DNA of 64,000 bases, taken from positions 62,001 to 126,000 of the forward strand of contig NZ_JADQBY010000014.1 in NCBI RefSeq assembly GCF_016278385.1, in the 5' to 3' direction. The notes beneath the pieces are model-generated. The model was not told where the DNA came from. It was given only the letters and a program-made list of their open reading frames with translations, and did no database searches. Below, piece by piece: positions 1 through 8,435 of the stretch. Position numbers and translations under genes: made by a program. This DNA is from Methanolobus sp. (GTDB lineage: Archaea; Halobacteriota; Methanosarcinia; Methanosarcinales; Methanosarcinaceae). Each line of letters opens with the position of its first letter. The first letter of the stretch is position 1.

Positions 1-1840
1 GTTTTATAGTTTCTTTGAGTTTTTCCATCTCTGAATCACTTACAATAACAGGAGTGTGCAGATATATTGGGATGCTTTTTTCTGAAGCGATAGCAATTGC
101 AGATTTCCACCCGGCGTCCTGTAAACCGATCCTGTCACTGTCAAGGTACAGCAGGTCCGCTCCTCCGTTGATTGCAGCCATAAGAACCTCAGGATTGTTG
201 ACACTTACAGAGAGCAGCGCTCTTTTTTCAGAATTCACCTGCTTCTTTTCATGTTCCTCGGGAATGATGTCCTGAATTGCGTGTCTGACGTGTGCCGGTC
301 TTCTCCACTTCTCACTTCTTTTAATCTCAAGTTCTGATATTGCTTCAGTCCTTGCGTTGTTAAGTTCTTTTATTGGTATGAATGCGTCATCTGGGATATC
401 TATACTGATATCCAAGGGTTGAAAAACCGTATTACCTGTCTTAGACAACTGTTTTTCCACATCTTCTGCTGTAGTTGGTCTTTTCTGGGATCTCTCCACA
501 ACATAGTCGGAAGTGATAGTTGAAACATTGTTCTCATTATCGGTAAATGAGAGTTCCATTTTCTGGCCGATATGTGCCTTCAGGTTGATTGAAACCGGTA
601 TTTTACGTATTGGTGAAGGAGAAGTGAATGAACTCTGGAGTGTTTTCATCAGGGAATCATCCAGTGTCCTGTAAACTATAGTTCCTTCCTTTAGCACTTC
701 TTCAAAATTGGTGGAAATAATGTCACCATTTCCCGCATTTTTCACAGGCATATTATTAATATGCATCCCTCTGATAACGGTTCCTGATTCCCGGTAACCT
801 TCAAAACCGATTCCATCTCCAATTTCAAGTTCCCCGCTGAGTTCTATTAAAAGGCTGCTGCGGTTCTGATTGTATCCGCTCACCTTTCCAACAATTATTC
901 CCTGGTTGTGTGGTCTTTCCCGGCTCATGAGTTCACTTGCAGGGTCACTTTTGAAATAGCCGGTTGTGAATTCCCGGTTGAAAAGCTGCTCAAGTTGTGC
1001 GTTTTCTTCCTCAGTTACAAAATAATTGTCCGAATCTTCTGCAAACCTGTCTATAAGGCGGCGATATATGTTTACGACCCCGGCAACATATTCAGGACGT
1101 TTCATACGACCTTCTATCTTGAGTGAATCAATTCCGGATTTAATAAGGTCAGGCAGTATCGCTGAGGTATTGAGGTCCTTTGGACTCAAAAGATAGCTTC
1201 CCTCTGTTTTTACTTCCATGCCATCCTTTAGCAGTCTGTACTGTTTGCGGCATGGCTGGGCGCAGTGCCCACGGTTGCCGCTTCTGCCACCGATCATACT
1301 GCTCATGAGGCACTGGCCGGAGTAACATATGCAAAGGGCACCGTGTACAAAAGCCTCAATTTCCACTCCGGTTTGGTTTTTGATCTCTGTTATCTTATCC
1401 CGTGAAAGTTCCCTTGCAAGGACTATCCTTTTCACATCCATTTCCTTCAGGAAAAGAACACCTTCAGTGTTATTTATGGTCATCTGGGTGCTTGCGTGCA
1501 CCGGTAGTGTAGGGACCATTTTCCTTGCAAGTGTTAATAGACCCATATCCTGCACTATGATGGCATCTGCTCCCAGCTCATCCAGTGTGTACATGAGTTC
1601 CAGAGCCATTTTCATCTCGCTGTCCTTGATGAGTGTGTTCATGGTGACGTAGACTTTCACCCCTCTGAGGTGGGCGAAGTCAAGTGCTTCCCTGAATTCC
1701 TCTATTGTGAAATTGCCTGCGTAAGCCCTGGCGCTGAAATCCTTGATTCCAAGATAGACTGCATCGGCACCGTTCTCTACGGCAGCTATGAGTGATTCCA
1801 TATTTCCGGCGGGGGCTAAAAGTTCAGGAGTTTTAAGCAT
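1..1840 (-). CDS. Peptidase U32 family protein, 3' end beyond window
   Basis: The reverse strand is open from an ATG at 1840 to the window edge (at least 613 codons). The N-terminus begins MLKTPELLAPAGNMESL, the typical U32 start (ELLAPAG). Around residues 170-205 lies the family Cys cluster (CYSGQC, then HCAQPC after GGRSGNRG). A long C-terminal extension follows, as in large U32 proteins with a DUF3656-like tail. Characterised relatives (RlhA, TrhP, UbiU/V) are Fe-S proteins that hydroxylate RNA or quinone precursors, and older annotations call them collagenase-like proteases. A role in RNA modification is inference. A TATA-like stretch (about 1865-1878, read on the minus strand) precedes the gene. 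The stop lies outside the window. Confidence 0.88.
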   Translation of the reverse strand, partial: MLKTPELLAPAGNMESLIAAVENGADAVYLGIKDFSARAYAGNFTIEEFREALDFAHLRGVKVYVTMNTLIKDSEMKMALELMYTLDELGADAIIVQDMGLLTLARKMVPTLPVHASTQMTINNTEGVLFLKEMDVKRIVLARELSRDKITEIKNQTGVEIEAFVHGALCICYSGQCLMSSMIGGRSGNRGHCAQPCRKQYRLLKDGMEVKTEGSYLLSPKDLNTSAILPDLIKSGIDSLKIEGRMKRPEYVAGVVNIYRRLIDRFAEDSDNYFVTEEENAQLEQLFNREFTTGYFKSDPASELMSRERPHNQGIIVGKVSGYNQNRSSLLIELSGELEIGDGIGFEGYRESGTVIRGMHINNMPVKNAGNGDIISTNFEEVLKEGTIVYRTLDDSLMKTLQSSFTSPSPIRKIPVSINLKAHIGQKMELSFTDNENNVSTITSDYVVERSQKRPTTAEDVEKQLSKTGNTVFQPLDISIDIPDDAFIPIKELNNARTEAISELEIKRSEKWRRPAHVRHAIQDIIPEEHEKKQVNSEKRALLSVSVNNPEVLMAAINGGADLLYLDSDRIGLQDAGWKSAIAIASEKSIPIYLHTPVIVSDSEMEKLKETIK

Positions 1841-1958
1841 GATATTTGCTCAGATGAGGTTAGAATATATAAAAGCCCCCTTTCATCTATCGTCTTTAAA
1901 TTTGATGGCATCTATCTAAAAAATAGATCTTAAATTTAGAACCTTCGAGGAGTATCCT

Positions 1959-2410
1959 GTGAACAGACAACGTTTAAGAAAATTGATTCTTTTAATTTCG
2001 TTCATTTTGTTTCCGCTGACTATCTTCTATTTCTCTCCCTACCTGATTATCGAGGCCACATCGGTGGGAATAGTTTCGGGAAGCATGATTGTCTTCGCAT
2101 TTCTTTTCCTGTCATCACTGGTATTTGGCAAAAGAGCAGGATGCCATTATATTTGCTGGATGACTCCATTCATGTCAATCGGGAGGAAGATAAGGAACAT
2201 CCTGAAGTACCCTTCTTTGAGACTCAGGTAGGATACTGAAAATGTGTTGACTGCAAAAAATGCACAAAAGTGTGTCCCATGAGTATTGATGTACACGCTG
2301 TGGTACGCAGCAGCAAAATAAAGAATTTGGAATGTATCCTCTGCGGGGAGTGTGTTGACACATGTCCGAAGAACATGATAAGAAACTCATTCAGTTCCGG
2401 TACTGAGTAG
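1959..2410 (+). pseudogene. 4Fe-4S binding membrane protein (NapH-like), broken by TAG and a one-base indel
   Basis: GTG start at 1959 after a GAGGAG ribosome site. The first 90 residues have two membrane segments and a Cys-rich segment (GCHYICWMTPFM), ending PSLRLR at TAG 2229-2231. The same frame continues DTE. Adding one A to the run at 2239-2242 joins it to CVDCKKCTKVCP and CILCGECVDTCP, two ferredoxin CxxCxxCxxxCP clusters, ending at TAG 2408-2410. So two lesions separate the halves: an amber codon and a missing A. The likely role was membrane-anchored electron transfer. Methanosarcinaceae can read TAG as pyrrolysine, but the extra frameshift means readthrough alone would not restore the protein. 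It is either a pseudogene or contains sequence errors. Confidence 0.7.
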
Positions 2411-2413
2411 ATT

Positions 2414-3121
2414 TCACTTTTTTACGCAAAGGTAGGTTGCCATGAATCCATCCTGGTAATGAGATTCCTCTATCCTGAAACCTGCTTTTTCAATTAATCC
2501 TTCCATGACCCAGTCAAATGTTGAGAATTCTTCTTTTATGTGAAGTACCATTGCATTGACGATATCATCTCCGGTTTCAGAGGACATATTTTTGAATACC
2601 TGCGATAAATAGGTATCGAAGTCCTGTATATCTGACGAAAAGACAACGTCCTTCAGGTAGAACTTCCCGCCAATCTTAAGCATTGAGTTTATATTCTTCA
2701 ATGCAGTAAGTTTCCAGAAATCCGGGAGATGGTGCAATACAAGCTGGGTTACCACTGCATCGAATTCTTTCCCTTTTGGTTCGAATGTCAGAAATCCTGC
2801 GTTGCCATATTTAATTTTCTCCCTGCTTCTTTTATTTGATTTCTCCGTGGCAAAGTCAAGCATCCCCTGGGAAATATCCAGAGCAAGAACATGTTCACAA
2901 TATTTTGAAAGCTCAATTGAGAATTAACCCATTCCACATCCGATCTCCAGTACATTATGGTTCGGCTGGAGGTCAATGAGCCTTATCATGGTCTCGGCCT
3001 CTTTGGCTATGTTCCTAATAGTTTTCATTTTCCTGTCATATTTCTGTATCTCTTCTTGGCTTGTGTAGTCCGTTCCTATCTGGATTAACTCATCGTAGTA
3101 CCATTCAGGCAATTCTTTCAT
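2414..3121 (-). pseudogene. Class I SAM-dependent methyltransferase with in-frame TAA in motif I
   Basis: A 236-codon frame runs from ATG 3121 to the stop at 2414 with one internal TAA at 2924-2926. Before it the protein reads MKELPEWYYDELIQIG and reaches the SAM-binding motif VLEIGCGMG. Immediately after the TAA it continues FSIELSK and LALDISQGMLDFA (the motif II acidic region), then the motif IV-like region FDAVVTQLVLHHL and the C-terminal GFMATYLCVKK. The frame is otherwise intact, so one base change explains the break. Substrate is unknown; small-molecule methylation is the usual role of such proteins. It ends four bases from the convergent broken ferredoxin gene. Confidence 0.75.
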
Positions 3122-3253
3122 AGTGGATCCTTCGATTAGAACAGATTCAATATTTTTACGCTAATAAGTAATTATTGCCCTGTCTGAAACACAGAGATTG
3201 TACGAAAAAATGAGAATAAAAAATAGAAGGTGAAAGTGGAAAAGAAGGTTATA

Positions 3254-3544
3254 TCACTTCTTTTCCTTTGTCAGCAGGTATCTGTTGAGGATGAACAGTC
3301 CGATGACTATCACTAATACATAGTACAGTGATCTGAAGATTGGTCTGTACTGGTATTCGAACCATGTGCTAATTATGTTATCAACTGAGAAATATAGCTG
3401 AAGTGTGGCAAGGGCAATGATAATGCCTACAAGGGCAAGCATTCCACTTCTGAAATAATCCTCATTTGACCTTTCCTTCTTTACTTTTGGAGGAACAGTT
3501 AACTTTTCATCTTTTGTTTCCTCGATGGTCTTTTCATCGTTCAT
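3254..3544 (-). CDS. Small two-helix membrane protein
   Basis: 96 residues. A charged N-terminal 30 residues rich in Lys and Glu is followed by two hydrophobic segments (about 35-52 and 70-88) and a basic end (LLTKEKK). Its ATG overlaps the stop of the upstream lipoprotein gene in an ATGA, so the two are translationally coupled and probably act together at the membrane. I do not recognise a named family. Confidence 0.7.
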   Translation of the reverse strand: MNDEKTIEETKDEKLTVPPKVKKERSNEDYFRSGMLALVGIIIALATLQLYFSVDNIISTWFEYQYRPIFRSLYYVLVIVIGLFILNRYLLTKEKK

Positions 3545-4515
3545 TGTGATCTCCTCCTTATGATGTATAATGCTGTTATCAGTGATATTGCTGTGAATAT
3601 GGTTGTGAATCCCGGACTTTCTTCTGCATATTCAGATTCAGTATCCTCCGCGTATGCCCCATCAAAGTCGTCCTCTACTACAAAGTCAGCCGTATTCACA
3701 TTCTTGTTTTGTACCAGTTGGTCCCTGTCAATTACCTTTTCAGGATTCAGCTGTACGTAATCCTCTCCGGTCATGACAACGGTGTTTCCGTCCCAGACAC
3801 TGACCTCTACAATGTAATTGTAGTTGTCAGGAACAGTTAGGTTGACACTTCTGATGATTGTGTCTTCGGGTTCTATCTCCCCTGAACTTATCCACTTCTT
3901 GTCTGCGATGAGCCTTGCATCCATTTCCCTGGCCTTCACAAGAATACGATAATCTTTGGTGGTGTCCACGCCTTCATTCTTGAGATAGATGTCATTCTGA
4001 ATGACAACTCCATTGGAGTTTGCTGCCCTTGCTATGAAGTCGATGCCCTCTATCTGGATGCCTGTTTCCTGCTGGTCCGTTGGCAGTCTCTCAAGCCCTG
4101 AAAGTGTCATCCAGCGGTCATATCCCATCTCACCATCGTTGACGATGGTAGCGCTTATTCGATAACTTCCACTATTTGGAAGACGTATGATCTGGTTTAC
4201 TGCCTTGGTCTCGTCCTTATCCATCGGGCCGATGTCTGCTTCCTGCTTCAGTTCAAGCAATCCGGTCTGTTCGTTGAAAGCCTTTAGCATGACCGTTGCA
4301 TTGCCATCGCTGTCAGCTCCCAAGTTCTCTACATATGTTGTCACATTGAGCCACACATAGGTGCTTTTGACACTATCTGCTGACATCTCAATGTCCCTTA
4401 TTCCCAATTGTGCATCCGGTTCATCGAATTCACGCAGGCATCCGCTGGATGCTGCGAAAGATATGACAATGAGTAAAATAAGGATGAAACTGATTTTGTT
4501 GTATTTCTTTGTCAT
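3541..4515 (-). CDS. Surface lipoprotein with PGF-CTERM-like C-terminus
   Basis: 324 residues. The N-terminus has a signal sequence ending in a lipobox (AASSGC at about 22-27). The body is predicted beta-rich, with two repeats of a CARDB/DUF-type extracellular module (segments around VWLNVTTYVENLG and GVVIQNDIYLKNEGVDTT). The C-terminus is acidic, then SPGFTTIFTAISLITALYI and RRRSQ, matching the PGF-CTERM pattern (PGF, hydrophobic helix, Arg cluster) of archaeosortase substrates. It therefore carries both a lipobox and a sorting-like tail. The downstream 96-residue gene overlaps it. The function is unknown; an exposed binding or sensing role is inference. Confidence 0.75.
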   Translation of the reverse strand: MTKKYNKISFILILLIVISFAASSGCLREFDEPDAQLGIRDIEMSADSVKSTYVWLNVTTYVENLGADSDGNATVMLKAFNEQTGLLELKQEADIGPMDKDETKAVNQIIRLPNSGSYRISATIVNDGEMGYDRWMTLSGLERLPTDQQETGIQIEGIDFIARAANSNGVVIQNDIYLKNEGVDTTKDYRILVKAREMDARLIADKKWISSGEIEPEDTIIRSVNLTVPDNYNYIVEVSVWDGNTVVMTGEDYVQLNPEKVIDRDQLVQNKNVNTADFVVEDDFDGAYAEDTESEYAEESPGFTTIFTAISLITALYIIRRRSQ

Positions 4516-4872
4516 GGATTTCCCTCTCTAAATAACATTACAAAAAGATACGATTTAAATATTATTGGTGTATGTGCTAAAAAATAATATAAGAAAGGGA
4601 TTGATTGTTTTGGAGTACCCACCATAAAGCTATCGATCAAAATCTAATTTTTTTCTCAAATATTTTGATGAAATACAGGTATGATTCTGGATTACTTCCG
4701 CAATTTATCTTTTTAAATGTAGGTCCGCAAAAGAGTTTTTTGAATCTATAAGGATTAAAGGCTAGAATAAGGATTGAAGGGCTTTTTAACAGATAAAGGG
4801 ACTCAAAAAAGTTACAAAAGGTTAAATAGGGCTACAATAGTCTCTATTTACCACAAAGGAGCTCGTTGTAAT
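4516..4872. other. Intergenic region between divergent lipoprotein and CDF genes
   Basis: 357 AT-rich bases holding the promoters of two divergent genes. No ORF with coding character was seen. The ribosome site AAAGGAG at about 4855-4861 sits 12 bases before the ATG at 4873, which I chose for the CDF gene over an upstream in-frame ATG at 4774. Confidence 0.5.
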
Positions 4873-5769
4873 ATGCAGAATGAAGATGGAAGAAGCAAAA
4901 CTGCGGTGAAAGTGACTGTAAACGGAATGATATTGAATATCTTCCTTACTGTTTTTAAGTTCATTGCCGGAATCTTAGGCAATAGTGCGGCAATGATTGC
5001 AGATGCTGTTCATTCTCTTTCTGATTTTATTACTGATATCGTGGTTATTTTTGGACTCAAAGCTGCAGGGAAACCTGCTGATCAGAATCATCACTATGGT
5101 CATGGCAAAATCGAGACCATATGCGCAGCTTTTGTGGGTATTGTGCTATTTATTATTGGAATAGAGATTTTTGTAAGCGGTTTAGGTAAAATCATTTTGG
5201 TAATCAATGGTGGAAATCTGGAACAACCTAGGATTATAGCTTTTGTCGCTGCAGTCGTTTCGATTATTACAAAGGAATGGTTATACAGATATACATTGAA
5301 TGCTGCTAAATCGATAAAAAGTGATGCCATGATTGCAAATGCGTGGCATCATCGTTCAGATGCATTTTCCTCTGTTGGGACAATGATAGGTATCGGCGGG
5401 GCAATAGCCCTTGGAGGCAAATGGTCAGTCCTCGATCCTCTTGCAGCGGTTATACTGAGCGTCTTCATATTCAAGGTGGCATTTGATATCTCTTATAAAA
5501 GTCTCAATGAACTTACAGAGGCAGCTCCCGAAAAAGATATCGTTGAAGACATAAGCCACATTATTGTATCTACGGAAGGTGTTAAGGACTTCCACAAGCT
5601 CAAAGCAAGAAAGGTCGGCAATAATATCGCTACAGATGTGCACATTCAGGTGGACAGGACCCTCAGTCTCATCGAGGCTCATGACATATGTACTGAAGTT
5701 GAGAATCGCTTACGTGCAAAGTATGGAATGGAAAGCATACTTTACATCCATTGTGAACCTGATATTTAG
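4873..5769 (+). CDS. Cation diffusion facilitator family transporter
   Basis: About 298 residues from ATG 4873 (MQNEDGRSK), chosen because AAAGGAG lies just upstream; an upstream ATG at 4774 would add 33 residues with no family similarity. The core holds six membrane segments. The metal-site motifs are DAVHSLSD in the second helix and HHRSD in the fifth, with HHYGHGKIE in the loop. The C-terminal cytoplasmic domain (HKLKARKVGNNIATDVHIQVD) is the usual dimerisation and metal-sensing ferredoxin-like fold. CDF proteins exchange Zn, Fe, Mn, Co or Cd for protons across the cytoplasmic membrane, normally as efflux. The metal cannot be read from the sequence. Confidence 0.92.
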   Translation: MQNEDGRSKTAVKVTVNGMILNIFLTVFKFIAGILGNSAAMIADAVHSLSDFITDIVVIFGLKAAGKPADQNHHYGHGKIETICAAFVGIVLFIIGIEIFVSGLGKIILVINGGNLEQPRIIAFVAAVVSIITKEWLYRYTLNAAKSIKSDAMIANAWHHRSDAFSSVGTMIGIGGAIALGGKWSVLDPLAAVILSVFIFKVAFDISYKSLNELTEAAPEKDIVEDISHIIVSTEGVKDFHKLKARKVGNNIATDVHIQVDRTLSLIEAHDICTEVENRLRAKYGMESILYIHCEPDI

Positions 5770-5787
5770 ACAGACAGATATAGTAGT

Positions 5788-6074
5788 TCAGTCCGTACAG
5801 ATGCATGGATTCTTCCTGCATGTAGGACACTTATCAGGATATTTTTCAAGGAAAGCAGCTTCAAGGTCAATATCATAGAGATTTGCCAATGCTCCTATCC
5901 AGGCAAAACAGTCTGCAAGCTCCTCCTTGATATTATCCATTCGTCCCTGCGGATGGCTTCTGCAAGCTCACCAATCTCTTCCACAAGCCAGAGAGTGGTA
6001 GCTGGTGCACCTCTTCTCCTGTCGTTGTGGGCGTAGAGGTCATACATGCATTTTTGGAATTCTGATATTTCCAT
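5788..6074 (-). pseudogene. MazG-like nucleotide pyrophosphohydrolase, one-base frameshift
   Basis: From ATG 6074 the frame reads MEISEFQKCMYDLYAHNDRR, then TTLWLVEEIGELAEAIRR, with the EExxE signature of all-alpha NTP pyrophosphohydrolases. The frame then breaks at the CCC run 5945-5947 (GGG on the coding strand). Adding one G gives RRGRMDNIKEELADCFAWI with the second metal-binding motif (KEELAD), then YPDKCPTCRKNPCICTD to the stop at 5788. It lies 18 bases after hisF on the same strand, and the related fold in HisE acts in histidine synthesis, so a linked role is possible but unproven. A sequence error is as likely as true loss. Confidence 0.75.
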
Positions 6075-6092
6075 GTATTTTGCCTCTTTGTC

Positions 6093-6914
6093 TTAGAGTC
6101 TTACAGGAATGTCCTTTTTCCTGAGGTATTCCTTGGTGTCGTTGACAGTGTACTCGCCGAAGTGGAATATGCTTGCCGCAAGTGCCGCATCGGCTTTCCC
6201 TTTTGTGAAGCCTTCGTACATGTGTTCTGGATTGCCGACACCGCCGGATGCGATGATGGGTATTTCAAGCTCATCGGAAAGCTTTCTTGTGATTGGGACG
6301 TCAAAACCGTCATAGGTTCCGTCCTTGTCCATGCTGGTGAGCAGTATCTCTCCTGCACCGAGTTCCTCTACCTTCTTTGCCCACTGGACAGCGTCTATCC
6401 CTGTTGGCTGTCTGCCGCCGTAGATGACAACCTCATACCATGCAGGGGTGCCGTCTTCAAGTTCAAGGATCGTCTTGTCAGGATGGTCCTTAACGTTTTT
6501 ATTCCTCTTGCAGTCGATGGCTGTGACGATGCACTGGGCACCAAATATCTCGGATGCTTCCTTGATAAGGTCAGGATTCTTTATGGCGGCGGTGTTTATG
6601 GATACCTTGTCCGCACCTGCCCTGAGTATCTGGCGTATGTCTTTGATGGAGTTTATTCCCCCGCCAACGGTGAGCGGGATGAAAACCTCATCTGCGGTCC
6701 TTTCGATGACTTTGACCATAGTACCTCTTCCTTCATGGGACGCTGTAATGTCAAGGAAAACAAGCTCGTCTGCTCCCTGTTCATTGTATCTCTTGGCAAG
6801 TTCCACAGGGTCCCCTGCTTTTCTCAGGTCTACAAATTCTATTCCCTTGACAACGGTTCCGCCTTCTTCGTCAAGCGTAACATCAAGACATGGTATGATC
6901 CTTTTTGTGAGCAT
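6093..6914 (-). CDS. hisF: Imidazole glycerol phosphate synthase, cyclase subunit
   Basis: 273 residues, a full-length (beta/alpha)8 barrel. HisF condenses PRFAR with ammonia supplied by HisH to make imidazole glycerol phosphate and AICAR in histidine biosynthesis. The catalytic aspartates are visible in RIIPCLDVT (residue about 11) and VTAIDCKRN (about 130). Phosphate-binding loops include LTVGGGI and IIASGGVG. HisH is not in this window, so the his genes are dispersed. The downstream gene on the same strand is the broken MazG-like frame. A minus-strand TATA-like element lies around 6978-7010. Confidence 0.97.
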   Translation of the reverse strand: MLTKRIIPCLDVTLDEEGGTVVKGIEFVDLRKAGDPVELAKRYNEQGADELVFLDITASHEGRGTMVKVIERTADEVFIPLTVGGGINSIKDIRQILRAGADKVSINTAAIKNPDLIKEASEIFGAQCIVTAIDCKRNKNVKDHPDKTILELEDGTPAWYEVVIYGGRQPTGIDAVQWAKKVEELGAGEILLTSMDKDGTYDGFDVPITRKLSDELEIPIIASGGVGNPEHMYEGFTKGKADAALAASIFHFGEYTVNDTKEYLRKKDIPVRL

Positions 6915-7153
6915 GTGATATTGTCCCTTTCACTGCATTTGATTATCTGTATCTGCAAGGCACGATGGCAGATGGTATATTTAATAAGAAGATATCGAGT
7001 TTTTATTTAATACTTGTTGTGGGGACGAATGTCATGGATTTCAAAATGAAAGATGTGCTAATTTGAACAATTCACAATCAATAGGATTAGAGAAAATGAA
7101 TGAATGGAAGAAAGCAATAAAGGAATAATAAAATCAAACATTTCTCTTCTTTT

Positions 7154-7861
7154 TCAAACCAACAACACCGCAATAACCCCTGCCAAAAACACCCCGTCAA
7201 AAGTTCCCGCACCACCAATACTCACAACAGGAGCGCCCATCTTTGTGATGGCGCGCATGTTCAGCAGGTCGGCACCTATCAGGGTGCCCAGGGTGCCGCT
7301 GATATAGGCTACGGCGAAAATCATATCGTGATTAATCTGGCTTACGGAGACAACAAGAATAGAGCTCAGAGCAGCGGCTATTGGCGGGAGTAATGCCGGG
7401 GATACGATTCCCACGCCAATGACTGGTCTGGCAACTGCTTTTGTTATAAAGGCAACCATCAGAGTTGCGTAGAGGACAGCGGTGGTTGCGCCGGGGAAGA
7501 GGAACAGCAGGTAGAAGGAGACTATCATGGGGATGAGTGCTCCACCCACGTTAATAGCTACGGTTGTCCTGGTGATGTGTGTCTTTTTGAAAGGAATTCT
7601 GTATGAGACTCCGAATACCTTCACGTATTTGTGATCCTCAATTGGAGTTTCGGATTCGATTGTCTTCATGGGTATATTGATATTGCTTCCAATAAGAGAT
7701 GCAAGAAGCAGTATAAGGGCATCGTTCCATGAGAATCCAATTTTTGCAAAGGCGGTGCTTACAACGCCGTAAAAGAGAATGGATATGCTGAACGCCAGCA
7801 CAAAAGTGAGTATCAGCGTAAAAACGAATGTAAATGGGTTATAAAGTATCCGATGCCTCAT
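7154..7861 (-). CDS. DUF1614 family membrane protein
   Basis: 235 residues, strongly hydrophobic, with about seven predicted membrane segments starting MRHRILYNPFTFVFTLILTF. Conserved segments include LLASLIGSNINIP and the Gly-rich helix VSIGGAGTFDGVFLAG near the C-terminus, typical of DUF1614 proteins in archaea. The function of the family is unknown. It lies 47 bases downstream of the bifunctional-nuclease-like gene on the same strand, so the two may be co-transcribed. Confidence 0.82.
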   Translation of the reverse strand: MRHRILYNPFTFVFTLILTFVLAFSISILFYGVVSTAFAKIGFSWNDALILLLASLIGSNINIPMKTIESETPIEDHKYVKVFGVSYRIPFKKTHITRTTVAINVGGALIPMIVSFYLLFLFPGATTAVLYATLMVAFITKAVARPVIGVGIVSPALLPPIAAALSSILVVSVSQINHDMIFAVAYISGTLGTLIGADLLNMRAITKMGAPVVSIGGAGTFDGVFLAGVIAVLLV

Positions 7862-7908
7862 AGAGTATTGTCCGGGTTAACAGTATATCCTTTTTTCGAC
7901 ACAACGGT

Positions 7909-8367
7909 CTATACAAATCCTGTAATTGCTTTGGAACCCAGGAAATTTTCCTTGCTGATAGCGTCAGTGCTGAAAACATCCTCATTGATCATAATTGATG
8001 CATTGTTTCGCAGGGCAATTGCAATACAATCGCTGGGCCTGGCATCAAACTCCATAGTGGTGCCATCTTTTTTCAGCGTGATACGAGCATAGTAGATGTT
8101 ATCGATCTTCTCATCTATTAATACCCTCTCAACCTCAGCATCCAGCCGCGTCAGTATGGCTACGATAAGGTCGTGTGTCATAGGTCTTGGCATGGTCTCA
8201 TTCTTCATCACAGAATTAATGGACAATGCCTCAGACTGGCCTATGTGAATAGGCATCATGAGGCCCTCTTCATCTTCAAGCATCACAGCCGGCACAGCCC
8301 GGCCGAAGATATTGATCATGAACACTCCCTTAACAGTAACTTCCTTTATTTTGCTTGCAGAATTCAT
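7909..8367 (-). CDS. Bifunctional nuclease family protein (DUF151)
   Basis: 152 residues. The BFN/DUF151 domain covers almost the whole protein: VMLEDEEGLMMPIHIGQSEA, then RPMTHDLIVAILTRLDAEV and the conserved DARPSDCIAIALR. Plant relatives were reported to have DNase and RNase activity; archaeal members are uncharacterised. The gene follows the large hydantoinase gene by 68 bases on the same strand and precedes the DUF1614 gene. Confidence 0.9.
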   Translation of the reverse strand: MNSASKIKEVTVKGVFMINIFGRAVPAVMLEDEEGLMMPIHIGQSEALSINSVMKNETMPRPMTHDLIVAILTRLDAEVERVLIDEKIDNIYYARITLKKDGTTMEFDARPSDCIAIALRNNASIMINEDVFSTDAISKENFLGSKAITGFV

Positions 8368-8435
8368 ATTTTTGTCACAGTACTTCCTTTTTGAGTGTAA
8401 ATTCTATAAAATGCACAGGTGCTTTATCAGTAGGT

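Noticed and set aside
6162-7010. Long plus-strand frame (282 codons) over hisF
   Set aside because: It lies opposite the clear hisF gene, and its translation has no family features and many Cys and Phe typical of antisense shadows.
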